Below are positions 41,056 through 50,079 of a stretch of 50,412 nucleotides of DNA, in pieces. The position numbers and the translations under genes were made by a program. The notes under the pieces were generated by a model. The model was not told the DNA's origin, searched no databases, and was given only the letters and a program-made list of their open reading frames with translations. Within the stretch, counting starts at the first letter, position 1. Each line of letters begins with the position of its first letter. The stretch lies in assembly GCF_030954495.1 (NCBI RefSeq), contig NZ_JAVHUW010000075.1, positions 1-50,412 on the forward strand, in the 5' to 3' direction. The DNA comes from Candidatus Desulfosporosinus nitrosoreducens (GTDB lineage: Bacteria; Bacillota; Desulfitobacteriia; Desulfitobacteriales; Desulfitobacteriaceae).

Positions 41056-41685
41056 TTGGCTTTAAAAGATATGGACCTGCGTGAATTCGGACTTGAGGTG
41101 GCTTCTTCGTCGCCTGCGCCCGGCGGGGGGAGTGTGGCGGCTTACGCGGGGACTCAGGGGTATGCTCTTGTTGCCATGGTTTGCCGCTTGACCATGGGGA
41201 AAGAGAAATTCGCCGCCGTTCAGGATGAGATGAAATCCTTGCTGGATACAGCTCAGATGAAGCAAGAGCTGTTGTTGTCCCTTGTGGACGAAGATACGGA
41301 AGGGTTCAACAGCGTGATGGAGGCTTTAGGGCTTCCGAAACAAAGCGAAGAGGAAAAAAGTCTGCGCCGTGAGGCTTTGGAAAAGGCTACGCTTAAAGCG
41401 GCAGAGATTCCTCTGCGGACCGCCCGGGAGTGTTTTAGCGGTTTGCGCCTGCTTCCGGGTTTATTGGACAAAGGGAACTCCAACGCTCTAAGTGATATGG
41501 GGGTAGCGGCTTTAATGTTTAAAGCCGGTTTGGAAGGGGCGCTCTACAATGTCCAAATTAATGCCCTGGGACTGAAGGCGGCTGATAAGAGAGAAGAACT
41601 CTTGGCGGAGTGCCAAACTCTGCGTCAGGAAGGGAACTTATTATTTGAAGAGTGTCAAAGCAAAGTTTTGGAACGGCTGCAATAG
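41056..41685 (+). CDS. fchA: Cyclodeaminase/cyclohydrolase family protein
   Basis: 209 residues with the family start LREFGLEVASSSPAPGGGSVAAYAG (folate-site loop). The family turns 5-formimino-THF into 5,10-methenyl-THF with loss of ammonia, or hydrolyses methenyl-THF. Beside ftcD the deaminase role fits. The ATG at 41038 lies before the GGAGGGAG motif; TTG 41056, 8 bases after it, is the better start. Symbol fchA is by family only. Confidence 0.88.
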   Translation: MALKDMDLREFGLEVASSSPAPGGGSVAAYAGTQGYALVAMVCRLTMGKEKFAAVQDEMKSLLDTAQMKQELLLSLVDEDTEGFNSVMEALGLPKQSEEEKSLRREALEKATLKAAEIPLRTARECFSGLRLLPGLLDKGNSNALSDMGVAALMFKAGLEGALYNVQINALGLKAADKREELLAECQTLRQEGNLLFEECQSKVLERLQ

Positions 41686-41725
41686 GGGAAAGAGTTAAGA
41701 ACTGAGATTTTAGGGGGATTTGTAC

Positions 41726-42622
41726 GTGGTAAAAATCGTGGAATGTATTCCGAATATCAGTGAGGGACGGCGGACGGAAGTTGTGGAAAAGATTCTTGAT
41801 GAGGTGAGACAAGCAGCCGGTGTTACTTTGCTGGACTACTCCAGCAATGCGGATCACAATAGGACGGTCATCAGCATGATCGGGGAGCCGGGCAATGTTC
41901 TGGAAGCAGCCTGGAGGCTGATTGTCAAAGCCGCTGAGTTGATTGATCTTGATCAGCATCAGGGAGAGCATCCTCGCATGGGGGCGACAGATGTCGTGCC
42001 TTTTGTTCCCGTGCGGGGAATGACAATGGAAGAATGTGTGGACCTCGCTAAGACCCTGGGAGAACGCGTGGGCAGGGAGCTGTCAATTCCCGTCTATCTT
42101 TATGAGAAAGCGGCAACTCGGGCAGAGCGCAGGAATTTGGCCGATGTACGCCGGGGACAGTATGAGGGCCTGAAAGAAAGCATTAAAACGCCGGAAAGAA
42201 CCCCGGATTATGGTCCCGGTGTTTTGGGCAAGGCCGGAGCGACAGCCATTGGCGCCCGTCCGCCTTTGGTAGCCTTTAACGTGAACTTAGGGACAACGAA
42301 TCTGGAGATCGGTAAAGCGATTGCCAGGGGAATTCGCGGGAGCTCAGGCGGATTTGTCAATGTCAAGGCTTTAGGAATCGATCTTTCCGAGCAGGGAATG
42401 GTGCAGATTTCCATGAATATGGTGGACACCCAGGGAACTCCCTTGTACCGGGCCCTGGAATTTATTAAAACGGAAGCGGCACATTATGGGGTGCCTATTG
42501 TGGGCAGTGAGATCGTAGGGCTGGTTCCCCTGGATGCGATGCTGGATGCCGCAACCTATTATTTAAAACTCCACGATTTTTCAAGTGAACAAATTTTAGA
42601 AAAACGGGTCTTTGGCTTTTAA
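41726..42622 (+). CDS. ftcD: Glutamate formimidoyltransferase
   Basis: 298 residues, the N-terminal transferase half of FTCD as a separate protein: VECIPNISEGRR at the start, DHNRTVISMIG, HQGEHPRMGATDVVPFVP and YEKAATRAERRNLADVRRGQYEGL. It moves the formimino group of formiminoglutamate to tetrahydrofolate, freeing glutamate. Start GTG 41726 gives a 7-9-base spacing from AGGGGGA; TTG 41720 is too close. The cyclodeaminase upstream completes the step. Confidence 0.94.
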   Translation: MVKIVECIPNISEGRRTEVVEKILDEVRQAAGVTLLDYSSNADHNRTVISMIGEPGNVLEAAWRLIVKAAELIDLDQHQGEHPRMGATDVVPFVPVRGMTMEECVDLAKTLGERVGRELSIPVYLYEKAATRAERRNLADVRRGQYEGLKESIKTPERTPDYGPGVLGKAGATAIGARPPLVAFNVNLGTTNLEIGKAIARGIRGSSGGFVNVKALGIDLSEQGMVQISMNMVDTQGTPLYRALEFIKTEAAHYGVPIVGSEIVGLVPLDAMLDAATYYLKLHDFSSEQILEKRVFGF

Positions 42623-42724
42623 AACGATTCTCTGGCCGTATGCGGCGTCAAGATGTCTGAGTGATGAGGCCGTGGGGGTAAAACCCGACAGGGGTTTCAG
42701 ATTAGATTTTGAGGAGATGGTGTG

Positions 42725-43984
42725 ATGAAGCATGCTGATCTTTTGATCCATTCGGCTGCTGCCTTGGTAACGATGGCGGGGCATTCGGCTGGCCCTGCCC
42801 GTGGCGCTGCAATGTCGGAGGTCGGGTTGATTGAAAATGGCGCTGTCGCTGTCCGTGAAGGCAACATCGTGGCCGTAGGTTTGACGGAGGATGTTCTGGG
42901 AAGCGAGTGGCTGGGTCCCGATACCGTTCAAATAAATGCCCAAGGGAAAGTTGTGACGCCGGGATTCGTCGATCCCCATACCCACGTGATTTACGCCGGT
43001 TCACGCGAGCATGAATTATCCTTGAAGCTTAAAGGAGTTCCCTACCTGGATATTCTTAAACAGGGCGGGGGAATTCTTTCCACGGTTCGCAGCACTCGAC
43101 AGGCTACTGACGAGGAACTTAAAGCGCAAACGAGCCGCCGTCTCAGGACAATGTTAAGCCTCGGTACGACAACTGCTGAAGTCAAAAGCGGCTATGGGCT
43201 GACCCTGGAAGAAGAGCTCCGAGCGCTGCGCCTGATCAAAGAATTGGATCAGGCGCAGCCAATCGATCTTGTCCCGACCTTTATGGGGGCCCATGCTGTC
43301 CCGCCGGGATACAGTGAAGAAGAGTTTACGGATATTGTTGTCAATGATATGCTGCCCCAAGTTGCTTCTGAGGCTCTTGCCGAGTTCTGCGATGTTTTTT
43401 GCGAACCGGGGGTTTTTAGTGTTCAATCAAGTGAAAGGATTCTGAAAAAAGCCAAAGAATTGAACTTAAAGCTGAAAATCCATGCGGATGAACTGGATTC
43501 CGCCGGAGGAGCTGAGTTAGGGGCTAAACTGGGGGTTACGAGTGCCGATCATTTGCTGCAGGCTTCAGACGAAGGGATTGCAGCTTTAGCCAAACAGGGG
43601 GTCATTGCGGTGCTCCTGCCGGCGACTTCCTTTAATCTGGCTAAAAACTCCTATGCAAGGGCAAGGGCGATGCTGCAAGCCAATGTGCCTCTGGCCTTGG
43701 CCACAGATTCCAATCCCGGATCATCACCGACGGAGTCCATGCCGCTGGTTTTGACCCTGGCTTGCCTTTATCTCCGTCTCACCCCGGAAGAAGCACTGAC
43801 CGCGGCAACCATCAACGCCGCCCATGCTGTCGGCAGGTCCGACCGGGCGGGCAGTTTGGAAGTGGGCAAGCAGGGGGATATTCTTGTTCTTGACGTGCCC
43901 AATCTTAACTATTTGCCCTATCATTTCGGGCATAACCCTGTGAACATGGTGATAAAACGCGGCAAGATAGTTTGGGAGGCTTAA
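42725..43984 (+). CDS. hutI: Imidazolonepropionase
   Basis: 419 residues of the amidohydrolase superfamily: metal motif DPHTHVIYAGSREHE, HADELDSAGGAELGAKLG (second His), SADHLLQASDEGI and ATDSNPGSSPTESMPLV (catalytic Asp). It opens imidazolonepropionate to formiminoglutamate. GAGGAG lies 8 bases before ATG 42725. Last clear hut gene; the pathway hutH, hutU, hutI, ftcD, cyclodeaminase is complete in the window. Confidence 0.95.
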   Translation: MKHADLLIHSAAALVTMAGHSAGPARGAAMSEVGLIENGAVAVREGNIVAVGLTEDVLGSEWLGPDTVQINAQGKVVTPGFVDPHTHVIYAGSREHELSLKLKGVPYLDILKQGGGILSTVRSTRQATDEELKAQTSRRLRTMLSLGTTTAEVKSGYGLTLEEELRALRLIKELDQAQPIDLVPTFMGAHAVPPGYSEEEFTDIVVNDMLPQVASEALAEFCDVFCEPGVFSVQSSERILKKAKELNLKLKIHADELDSAGGAELGAKLGVTSADHLLQASDEGIAALAKQGVIAVLLPATSFNLAKNSYARARAMLQANVPLALATDSNPGSSPTESMPLVLTLACLYLRLTPEEALTAATINAAHAVGRSDRAGSLEVGKQGDILVLDVPNLNYLPYHFGHNPVNMVIKRGKIVWEA

Positions 43985-44296
43985 TCGGCCTTAATGTAAC
44001 TTAAAATAGCCTAAGATGATAAGTATGACGGCATGAGCAAGGAAAGCGTCCTCTCTTTAAATTTAGAACAGTGGGGAGAGAACGTTTTCTTTTTATGTAA
44101 CGAGTCAAAATTTCAGAGGTTTAAGTTTTTGTGCTTTGTTTTTCTTAATCAAGAAGATTTACGATCTAAAAATGATTTATTGCAAGGGGAACAAAAAGAG
44201 GAGTTTTACTACTCGCAAAAGAATAGTACATAAAGGATCATGTACGCTATTCGCTTAGCTTATTGGTCGGCCAGCAAAGAAAGAGGGGATAGGACA

Positions 44297-45583
44297 GTGC
44301 ACTATGTAGAATTCTTAAGACTTTTAGAGAAAGAACTTGTCGTTGCCCTGGGATGTACGGAGCCGGTGGCGATTGCTTATGCGGCCGCTTTGGCCAGGAA
44401 GCATGTCAAGGGTGACGTTGTTTCCTCCGTCAGCGTTCTGGCTAGCGCCAATGTTATAAAAAATGCCATGGCGGTTACGATTCCCGGCACAAAAGGGAGC
44501 GGAGTCAATTTAGCGGCTGCTTTAGGAGTTGTTGCCGGAGATGCTTCCAAAGGGCTTGAAGTGTTGAACGGCTTGATGCCCCGGGACGTTGAAATGGCCA
44601 AGGAAATGATTAAAGCAGAAAAAATCAGAGTCGATGTGGCCGATACTTTGAAAAAACTGTACATTGAAGTTGTAGTGGCAACGTCTCAATCTTCCGCGAA
44701 AGTGGTTATTGCCGACGAGCATACTCAAGTGGTTTACTTGGAAGCCGACGGAGACATCATCCTTGACCGTCTTAACGAAGATGCGCGGGATGAGCGGGAA
44801 AAGAAAACGGACTCTTTTTTATCCCTTGATGCCATATGGGATTTTGTGCAGGCGGTTGACCTTCGGGATCTGGGCATTATAGAAAAGGCCATTGAGCTTA
44901 ATACCAACATTGCTATGGAAGGTCTAGCCAATGAGTATGGTTTGCAAGTTGGTAAGACGATTCAGGAAAGCGTTCGCAAAGGGATCTTTGCCGATGATTT
45001 GATAACCCAGGCCATGGCTCTGACAGCAGGTGCCTCAGATGCCCGAATGTCGGGAAGCACTCTGCCGGTTATGAGCAATTCGGGAAGCGGCAACCAGGGG
45101 ATTTCCGCCACCTTGCCGGTTGTTGCCGTCGGGCAGAATTTGCATGTCTCTCATGAGCAGCTCCTCCGGGCCGTGACTCTGAGCAATTTGATCGCCATAT
45201 ATATTAAGACAAGGATCGGTCGGCTTTCGGCTCTTTGCGGGGCAACGGCCTCGGGGACAGGCGCGAGTTGTGGGATTGCCTATTTGCTTGGGGGAGGCAA
45301 GGGGGAAATCAAAACAGCCATTCAGAATATGCAGGGCAATGTCAGCGGAATGTTCTGTGATGGCGCCAAAGCGGGATGTGCTTTAAAGCTCTCGACTTGT
45401 ACAAGTACGGCTGTTCAGTCGGCGATTATGGCTATGGCAGGAATAGCCATTCAGTCCACAGACGGAATTATTGAGAGTACCGCCGAGCAAACGATTGAAA
45501 ACCTCGGCCGTTTGGCTGCTCAGGGCAGCCGGGAAATGGACCGGATTATTCTTGATATTATGGTCAATAAGAAAGTTTGCTAA
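44297..45583 (+). CDS. UPF0597 / L-cysteine desulfidase-like protein
   Basis: 428 residues related to the serine dehydratase alpha chain and L-cysteine desulfidase (CdsB/CyuA): VVALGCTEPVAIAYAAALA at the start, the GS-rich MSNSGSGNQGISATLPVV and Fe-S type cysteines ALCGATASGTGASCG, FCDGAKAGCALK and LSTC. Members release H2S or ammonia from cysteine or serine. Start GTG 44297 is chosen for GGGGATAGG upstream and the family start. It follows hutI after a ~310-base gap with no convincing gene, and has its own terminator. A link to the island is possible but not shown. Confidence 0.85.
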   Translation: MHYVEFLRLLEKELVVALGCTEPVAIAYAAALARKHVKGDVVSSVSVLASANVIKNAMAVTIPGTKGSGVNLAAALGVVAGDASKGLEVLNGLMPRDVEMAKEMIKAEKIRVDVADTLKKLYIEVVVATSQSSAKVVIADEHTQVVYLEADGDIILDRLNEDARDEREKKTDSFLSLDAIWDFVQAVDLRDLGIIEKAIELNTNIAMEGLANEYGLQVGKTIQESVRKGIFADDLITQAMALTAGASDARMSGSTLPVMSNSGSGNQGISATLPVVAVGQNLHVSHEQLLRAVTLSNLIAIYIKTRIGRLSALCGATASGTGASCGIAYLLGGGKGEIKTAIQNMQGNVSGMFCDGAKAGCALKLSTCTSTAVQSAIMAMAGIAIQSTDGIIESTAEQTIENLGRLAAQGSREMDRIILDIMVNKKVC

Positions 45584-45674
45584 GTAAGGGTCAATAGGTT
45601 TAAGTTTCCTATAACTTTAAGTATGCAGTCGGGTCATAAAGCCCTGATAGGATTTTTGAAATCCTCAAAAAAGA

Positions 45675-45718
45675 GTCCCATAGCAATGCGGTGAAACTGC
45701 ATTAGCTGTGGGGCTTTT
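45675..45718 (+). terminator. Terminator after the UPF0597 gene
   Basis: GTCCCATAGC (45675) pairs with GCTGTGGGGC (45705) with G-U pairs, and AATGC/GCATT extend the stem inside; four T follow. Confidence 0.85.
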
Positions 45719-45838
45719 ATAAATGTGTAACCAGACGGCCGCCTAAGCACCCTAAGTTTTCTTGCTAAAATACATGTTCATCCTCTTCTGAAAACCGAAA
45801 GGGTCAGAAGGTATACAGGGGAATCTTTTGTCGAATCA

Positions 45839-45847
45839 TGATATAAT
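45839..45847 (+). promoter_or_regulatory. Extended -10 promoter of the first ABC-F gene
   Basis: TGATATAAT has the TG-n extension before a perfect TATAAT, 22 bases before the ABC-F start. No clear -35 at 17 bases. Confidence 0.6.
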
Positions 45848-45869
45848 GAGATCGTTTGGAGGAACGGAA

Positions 45870-47813
45870 ATGAACATTATGGCGGTTGAGAACTTAGCGA
45901 AAAGTTATGGCGAAAAGGTTCTTTTTAAGGATATTTCCTTTGGGATAGACGAAGGGGAAAAAATCGGGATCATTGGCGTGAATGGAACGGGTAAATCCAC
46001 ACTGCTTAAAATCCTGGCAGGTGTTGAGCAGCCGGATCAAGGTCATGTAGCGATGGGGAATAATCTTCGTTTAGAATTTCTTCCTCAGAACCCGGAGTTT
46101 GAAGATGGGGCGACGGTATTGCAGCAGGTTTTCAAAGGAAATTCCCCCGTCATGAAATTGTTGCGCGAGTATGAAATGGCTCTGGGAAAATTAAATGAGC
46201 AGCCGGAAAATGCAAGCCTCCAACAAGCCGTAATTTCCCTTGGGCAGCAGATGGATGAACTGGATGCCTGGCAGCTGGAAAATGAGGCCAAGACGATCCT
46301 CACCAAGTTAGGAATTTCTAAATTTGATTTGCTCGTGGGAACTCTGTCGGGTGGACAAAGAAAGCGTGTGGCTTTAGCCAGCGCTTTGATCAATCCCACG
46401 GATATGCTGGTTTTGGATGAGCCGACCAACCATATCGACAATGACACTGTCGATTGGCTGGAACAATATTTGAATAAACGTAAAGGCGCCTTGGTTATGA
46501 TTACCCATGACCGGTATTTTCTTGATCGGGTAGTAGGCCGGATTATAGAGTTGGATCAAGGCAACATGTACGCTTATCCCGGAAATTATAGCCGCTTTTT
46601 AGAATTAAAGGTAGAACGTGAAGAACAAGCTGAGTCGAACGAAAGAAAACGCCAAAATCTTTACCGCAATGAGCTGGCCTGGATGCGGCGCGGTGCTCAG
46701 GCCCGGACGACTAAGCAAAAAGCCAGGATCGAGCGGTTCGAAAAGCTTCAGGCAAGTAAACCGGCGCTGCATAATGAGCGGTTGGAGATCATTGCGGGGG
46801 CCTCTCGTTTAGGGAAAAAAATTCTGGAATGTCACACGGTGCAAAAGGGGTTCTCAGGCCGAGGCCTGGTGATTAAGGATTTTAGTTATGTTTTTTTGAG
46901 AAACGATCGGATAGGGATTATCGGCCCGAACGGCAGCGGCAAAACAACTCTCTTAAATTTGCTGGCCGGGCGCTTGGCTCCGGATCAGGGTGCGGTTGAG
47001 GTGGGGTCAACCGTTAACATCGGCTATTTTGCCCAAGAAAATGCGGCGCTGCATCCTGATTTGCGTGTCATTGAGGAAATCAAAACTGTGGCTGAGGTGA
47101 TTCCGACGTCTGACGGCGGTTTTTTGACGGCCTCCCAAATGCTGGAGCGGTTTTTGTTTCCTCCGGCTCTGCAGTGGACTCCGCTCAGCAAACTTTCCGG
47201 CGGTGAAAAAAGAAGGCTCTATCTGTTGAAAATTCTCATGGGGGCTCCCAATGTCCTTTTATTGGATGAGCCGACGAATGATTTGGACATTCAGACCTTG
47301 ACGGTATTAGAAAATTATCTTGATGACTTTCCCGGTGCAGTTGTTGCTGTGTCTCATGACCGGTATTTTCTGGACCGCGTGACAGACAAGATCTTTTCTT
47401 TTGTAGGGGGAGGTTCTATTCGTTCCTATGTGGGAAACTATTCGGATTACCGGGAACAAGTGTATGCCGCCGAGCAGCTGAAAACGCAGGTTGCTCAGCA
47501 GGAGGTTCTGCGCAAAACCATTGCTCGTCAGGAGGATAAGCACGAGCCGGAACGCCAAAAAGAACGTCCCCTCAAGATGACCTTTAAAGAGCAGCAGGAT
47601 TTCGCGCAAATTGACGCTCAAATAGCTCAGGCTGAAGAGGCTCTGCAGTGTAACCAGCAAATGCTCAATGAGGCCGGCGGAGATTTTACAAGGCTGACCG
47701 AGCTGGCCAAAGTTCAGCAGGAACTGGAAGAAAAACTAAATGAACTCATCGAACGCTGGACATACCTTAATGAATTGGCCGAAAAAATTGCTCAGGGTAA
47801 AGGAGCGATTTAG
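45870..47813 (+). CDS. ABC-F family ATPase with C-terminal coiled coil (Uup/YfmR-like)
   Basis: 647 residues, two ABC domains and no membrane segment. Domain 1: GVNGTGKSTL (about 37), LSGGQRKRVALA, LVLDEPTNH. Domain 2: GPNGSGKTTLL, LSGGEKRRLYLL, LLLDEPTND. Between them is a charged linker (about 240-310), which in ABC-F factors reaches the ribosomal P site. The last ~100 residues are Gln/Glu-rich and predicted coiled coil, as in Uup. ABC-F proteins relieve ribosome stalling or antibiotic action. ATG 45870 follows GGAGGAA. Confidence 0.93.
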   Translation: MNIMAVENLAKSYGEKVLFKDISFGIDEGEKIGIIGVNGTGKSTLLKILAGVEQPDQGHVAMGNNLRLEFLPQNPEFEDGATVLQQVFKGNSPVMKLLREYEMALGKLNEQPENASLQQAVISLGQQMDELDAWQLENEAKTILTKLGISKFDLLVGTLSGGQRKRVALASALINPTDMLVLDEPTNHIDNDTVDWLEQYLNKRKGALVMITHDRYFLDRVVGRIIELDQGNMYAYPGNYSRFLELKVEREEQAESNERKRQNLYRNELAWMRRGAQARTTKQKARIERFEKLQASKPALHNERLEIIAGASRLGKKILECHTVQKGFSGRGLVIKDFSYVFLRNDRIGIIGPNGSGKTTLLNLLAGRLAPDQGAVEVGSTVNIGYFAQENAALHPDLRVIEEIKTVAEVIPTSDGGFLTASQMLERFLFPPALQWTPLSKLSGGEKRRLYLLKILMGAPNVLLLDEPTNDLDIQTLTVLENYLDDFPGAVVAVSHDRYFLDRVTDKIFSFVGGGSIRSYVGNYSDYREQVYAAEQLKTQVAQQEVLRKTIARQEDKHEPERQKERPLKMTFKEQQDFAQIDAQIAQAEEALQCNQQMLNEAGGDFTRLTELAKVQQELEEKLNELIERWTYLNELAEKIAQGKGAI

Positions 47814-47977
47814 CCTTGCGGATAACTAATGTAAAGATTAGAGTTCTTGTAAAATGAGGGCCGTTTGCTGTTTGCTGATTTCGGCCTGGGAATACCCGTT
47901 TAGTGGCGGGTTGTGATATGCTAAGAGTCACGGTTAGGCAAACTTGTATCGAGTAATGACTGATGGGAGATAATTTG

Positions 47978-48133
47978 ATGGATGACAAAACTCTTGAGCA
48001 GATGAAAAAGATTCTTGCGGATAAAAAATTGAAGAGTTCGCAGCAAGGCGGCCCGGTTAAGGCTACGCCAAAAATCGGTGAAGCGAGAAAGGGTATTAAG
48101 CGGCGTAAAGTCGGAGGCATGTTTGATAAGTAA
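47978..48133 (+). CDS. Small 51-residue basic protein between ABC-F genes
   Basis: ATG 47978 with GGGAG 8 bases upstream encodes MDDKTLEQMKKILADKKLK to a Gly/Lys/Arg-rich middle (GEARKGIKRRKVGG) and MFDK end. It is highly charged (many Lys/Arg), with no membrane segment. No family recognised. It lies 18 bases before the second ABC-F gene and is too short for many gene finders. A nucleic-acid or ribosome contact fits its charge, which is only a guess. Confidence 0.7.
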   Translation: MDDKTLEQMKKILADKKLKSSQQGGPVKATPKIGEARKGIKRRKVGGMFDK

Positions 48134-48151
48134 GGAGAGAAGATACGTTTA

Positions 48152-49708
48152 ATGAGCATACTTAATGTGGAAAATGTGAGCCATGGTTTTGGCGGGCGTA
48201 AAATCTTGGAAGAGGTTAGTTTTCGCCTGCTGAAAGGCGAGCACGTAGGCCTTGTGGGGGCTAACGGAGAGGGAAAGTCCACCTTTTTGGATATCATCAC
48301 GGGAAAGCTGATGCCGGACAAAGGAAAAGTGGAATGGTCGAATCGGGTCACGGTTGGGTATCTGGATCAACATACGGTGTTAAGTAAAGGGAAGACTATT
48401 CGCGATGTCCTTAAGGAAGCTTTTCAGGGAATGTTTGATTTGGAAGCTGAGATCATGACCTTATATGAGCGCATGGGCAATGTTTCTGACTCGGAAATGG
48501 ACAAACTTTTGGAAGACGTCGGAGAAATCCAGAATATTTTGGAACATAACGGGTTCTATACTTTAGATGCCAAGATTGAAGAGGTTGCCAACGGATTAGG
48601 TCTGGGAGAGATTGGTCTGGACAAAGAGGTCACGGACTTAAGCGGGGGACAACGGACAAAGGTTTTACTGACAAAGCTTTTATTGCAGAGTCCGAGTATT
48701 TTGATTTTAGACGAACCTACAAATTTTTTGGATGTTGAGCATATAGAGTGGCTAAAGCGTTATCTGATTAATTATGAAAATGCTTTTATTTTAGTGTCCC
48801 ATGATGTTCCTTTCTTAAATGAGGTTATCAATGTCATTTATCACGTGGAAAATGCCAGTTTGACTCGCTATACCGGAAACTACGAACAATTTATGCAGCT
48901 TGTCGAAATTCGCAAGCAGCAGGAGATTAAGGCTTACGATAAGCAGCAGAAAGAAGTTGACCGTTTAGAGGACTTTATTGCCCGCAATAAAGCAAGAATT
49001 TCTACGACGGGACGGGCTAAGAGCCGTCAGAAGCAGCTGGATAGAATGGATCTTCTGGAGAAGCCTAAAGAAAAGATTACCCCGACCTTTAAATTCCGAG
49101 AGGCAAGGGCGCCGGGCAAAATGATTTTTGAGGCTAGAGAGATTGTTTTAGGGTATGATGAGCCTTTGACGCGGCCGCTGAACCTGACGTTGGAGAGAGG
49201 CCGCAAAGTGGCGATTCGAGGGGTTAATGGTTTAGGAAAATCCACGCTGCTCAAGACCCTTCTCGGTTATATCGATCCGATTTCCGGAGTGGTCGAACTT
49301 GGAGATTACCTCTATCCCGGTTATTTCGAACAGGAGTCAAGCCGTAAAAATGAGAAGACGGCTTTAGAAGAAGTCTGGAATGAATTTCCCGGTTTGGCGA
49401 ATGCCGAAGTCCGGGGAGCTTTGGCTAAATGCGGTTTAACCAGCGAGCATATTGCCAGCAAAATGATGGTCTTGAGCGGGGGAGAAAATGCCAAGGTCCG
49501 CTTATGCAAACTAATGCTTAAGGATGTGAACTGGCTGGTTTTGGACGAGCCGACGAATCATTTGGATGTGGAAGCTAAAGCAGAGTTGAAAAAAGCGATC
49601 ACTGATTATAAAGGAACAGTGATTGTCGTTTCCCATGAACCGGAATTCTATCAAGATTGGGTGACGGATGTCTGGAATCTGGAAGAGTGGACGACAAAGA
49701 TAGTCTGA
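48152..49708 (+). CDS. ABC-F family ATPase (YkpA/YbiT-like)
   Basis: 518 residues with two ABC domains: Walker A GANGEGKSTF (about 33) and GVNGLGKSTLL, signatures LSGGQRTKVLLTK and LSGGENAKVRLCK, Walker B LILDEPTNF and LVLDEPTNH. The linker is shorter and Arg-rich (ARISTTGRAKSRQKQLDRM). No C-terminal coiled coil, unlike the ABC-F at 45870. GGAGAG precedes the start. Family members act on the ribosome; which antibiotic or stall is relevant is unknown. Confidence 0.93.
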   Translation: MSILNVENVSHGFGGRKILEEVSFRLLKGEHVGLVGANGEGKSTFLDIITGKLMPDKGKVEWSNRVTVGYLDQHTVLSKGKTIRDVLKEAFQGMFDLEAEIMTLYERMGNVSDSEMDKLLEDVGEIQNILEHNGFYTLDAKIEEVANGLGLGEIGLDKEVTDLSGGQRTKVLLTKLLLQSPSILILDEPTNFLDVEHIEWLKRYLINYENAFILVSHDVPFLNEVINVIYHVENASLTRYTGNYEQFMQLVEIRKQQEIKAYDKQQKEVDRLEDFIARNKARISTTGRAKSRQKQLDRMDLLEKPKEKITPTFKFREARAPGKMIFEAREIVLGYDEPLTRPLNLTLERGRKVAIRGVNGLGKSTLLKTLLGYIDPISGVVELGDYLYPGYFEQESSRKNEKTALEEVWNEFPGLANAEVRGALAKCGLTSEHIASKMMVLSGGENAKVRLCKLMLKDVNWLVLDEPTNHLDVEAKAELKKAITDYKGTVIVVSHEPEFYQDWVTDVWNLEEWTTKIV

Positions 49709-49740
49709 TTACTTCACACGTTTTTTCCAAATACGAATTA

Positions 49741-49802
49741 AAAATTAAGTCTCTTAATTTTACTGGAATCTTCCTCGGATATTAATTAGGGGAAGATTTT
49801 TT
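49741..49802 (+). terminator. Two hairpins ending the ABC-F transcript
   Basis: AAAATTAAG / CTTAATTTT (49741-49761) with a three-base loop, then AATCTTCC (49767) / GGAAGATT (49791) followed by TTTTTT. The second is a good terminator. Confidence 0.8.
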
Positions 49803-49980
49803 ATGTCAAAGCTGCTTTGCGCTGTATACCCTATCTGCCGCGGTATGAGCACGGCTGAGCCAAGTGTTGTCCTTTTTAAAACTCGCCAACAAGCAGGGTA
49901 ATTGAAAAGATGATGGATGACAGGTGTTAGGTCTTGGTGATTTTTTCACAAATTCTTTAATCAATGTTCACAGATAAGTT

Positions 49981-50009
49981 TTGATTACTTGGTACTATAC
50001 CAATAGAGT
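49981..50009 (+). promoter_or_regulatory. Possible promoter of the chemotaxis receptor gene
   Basis: TTGATT (49981), 17 bases, TAGAGT (50004). The spacer contains TTGGTA-CTA-TACCAA, a perfect 6+3+6 palindrome that could be an operator. No gene is seen in the rest of 49803-50079. Confidence 0.4.
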
Positions 50010-50079
50010 TAAATTACGGTAATTATGTGGTATAGCTTCAGATGAATCATCTTGGCTATCAGGAAAGGCGGAAAAGAGA

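Noticed and set aside
44033..44233. 66-codon frame between hutI and the UPF0597 gene
   Set aside because: No ribosome-binding site, unusual Phe/Asn-rich composition and no recognised family.
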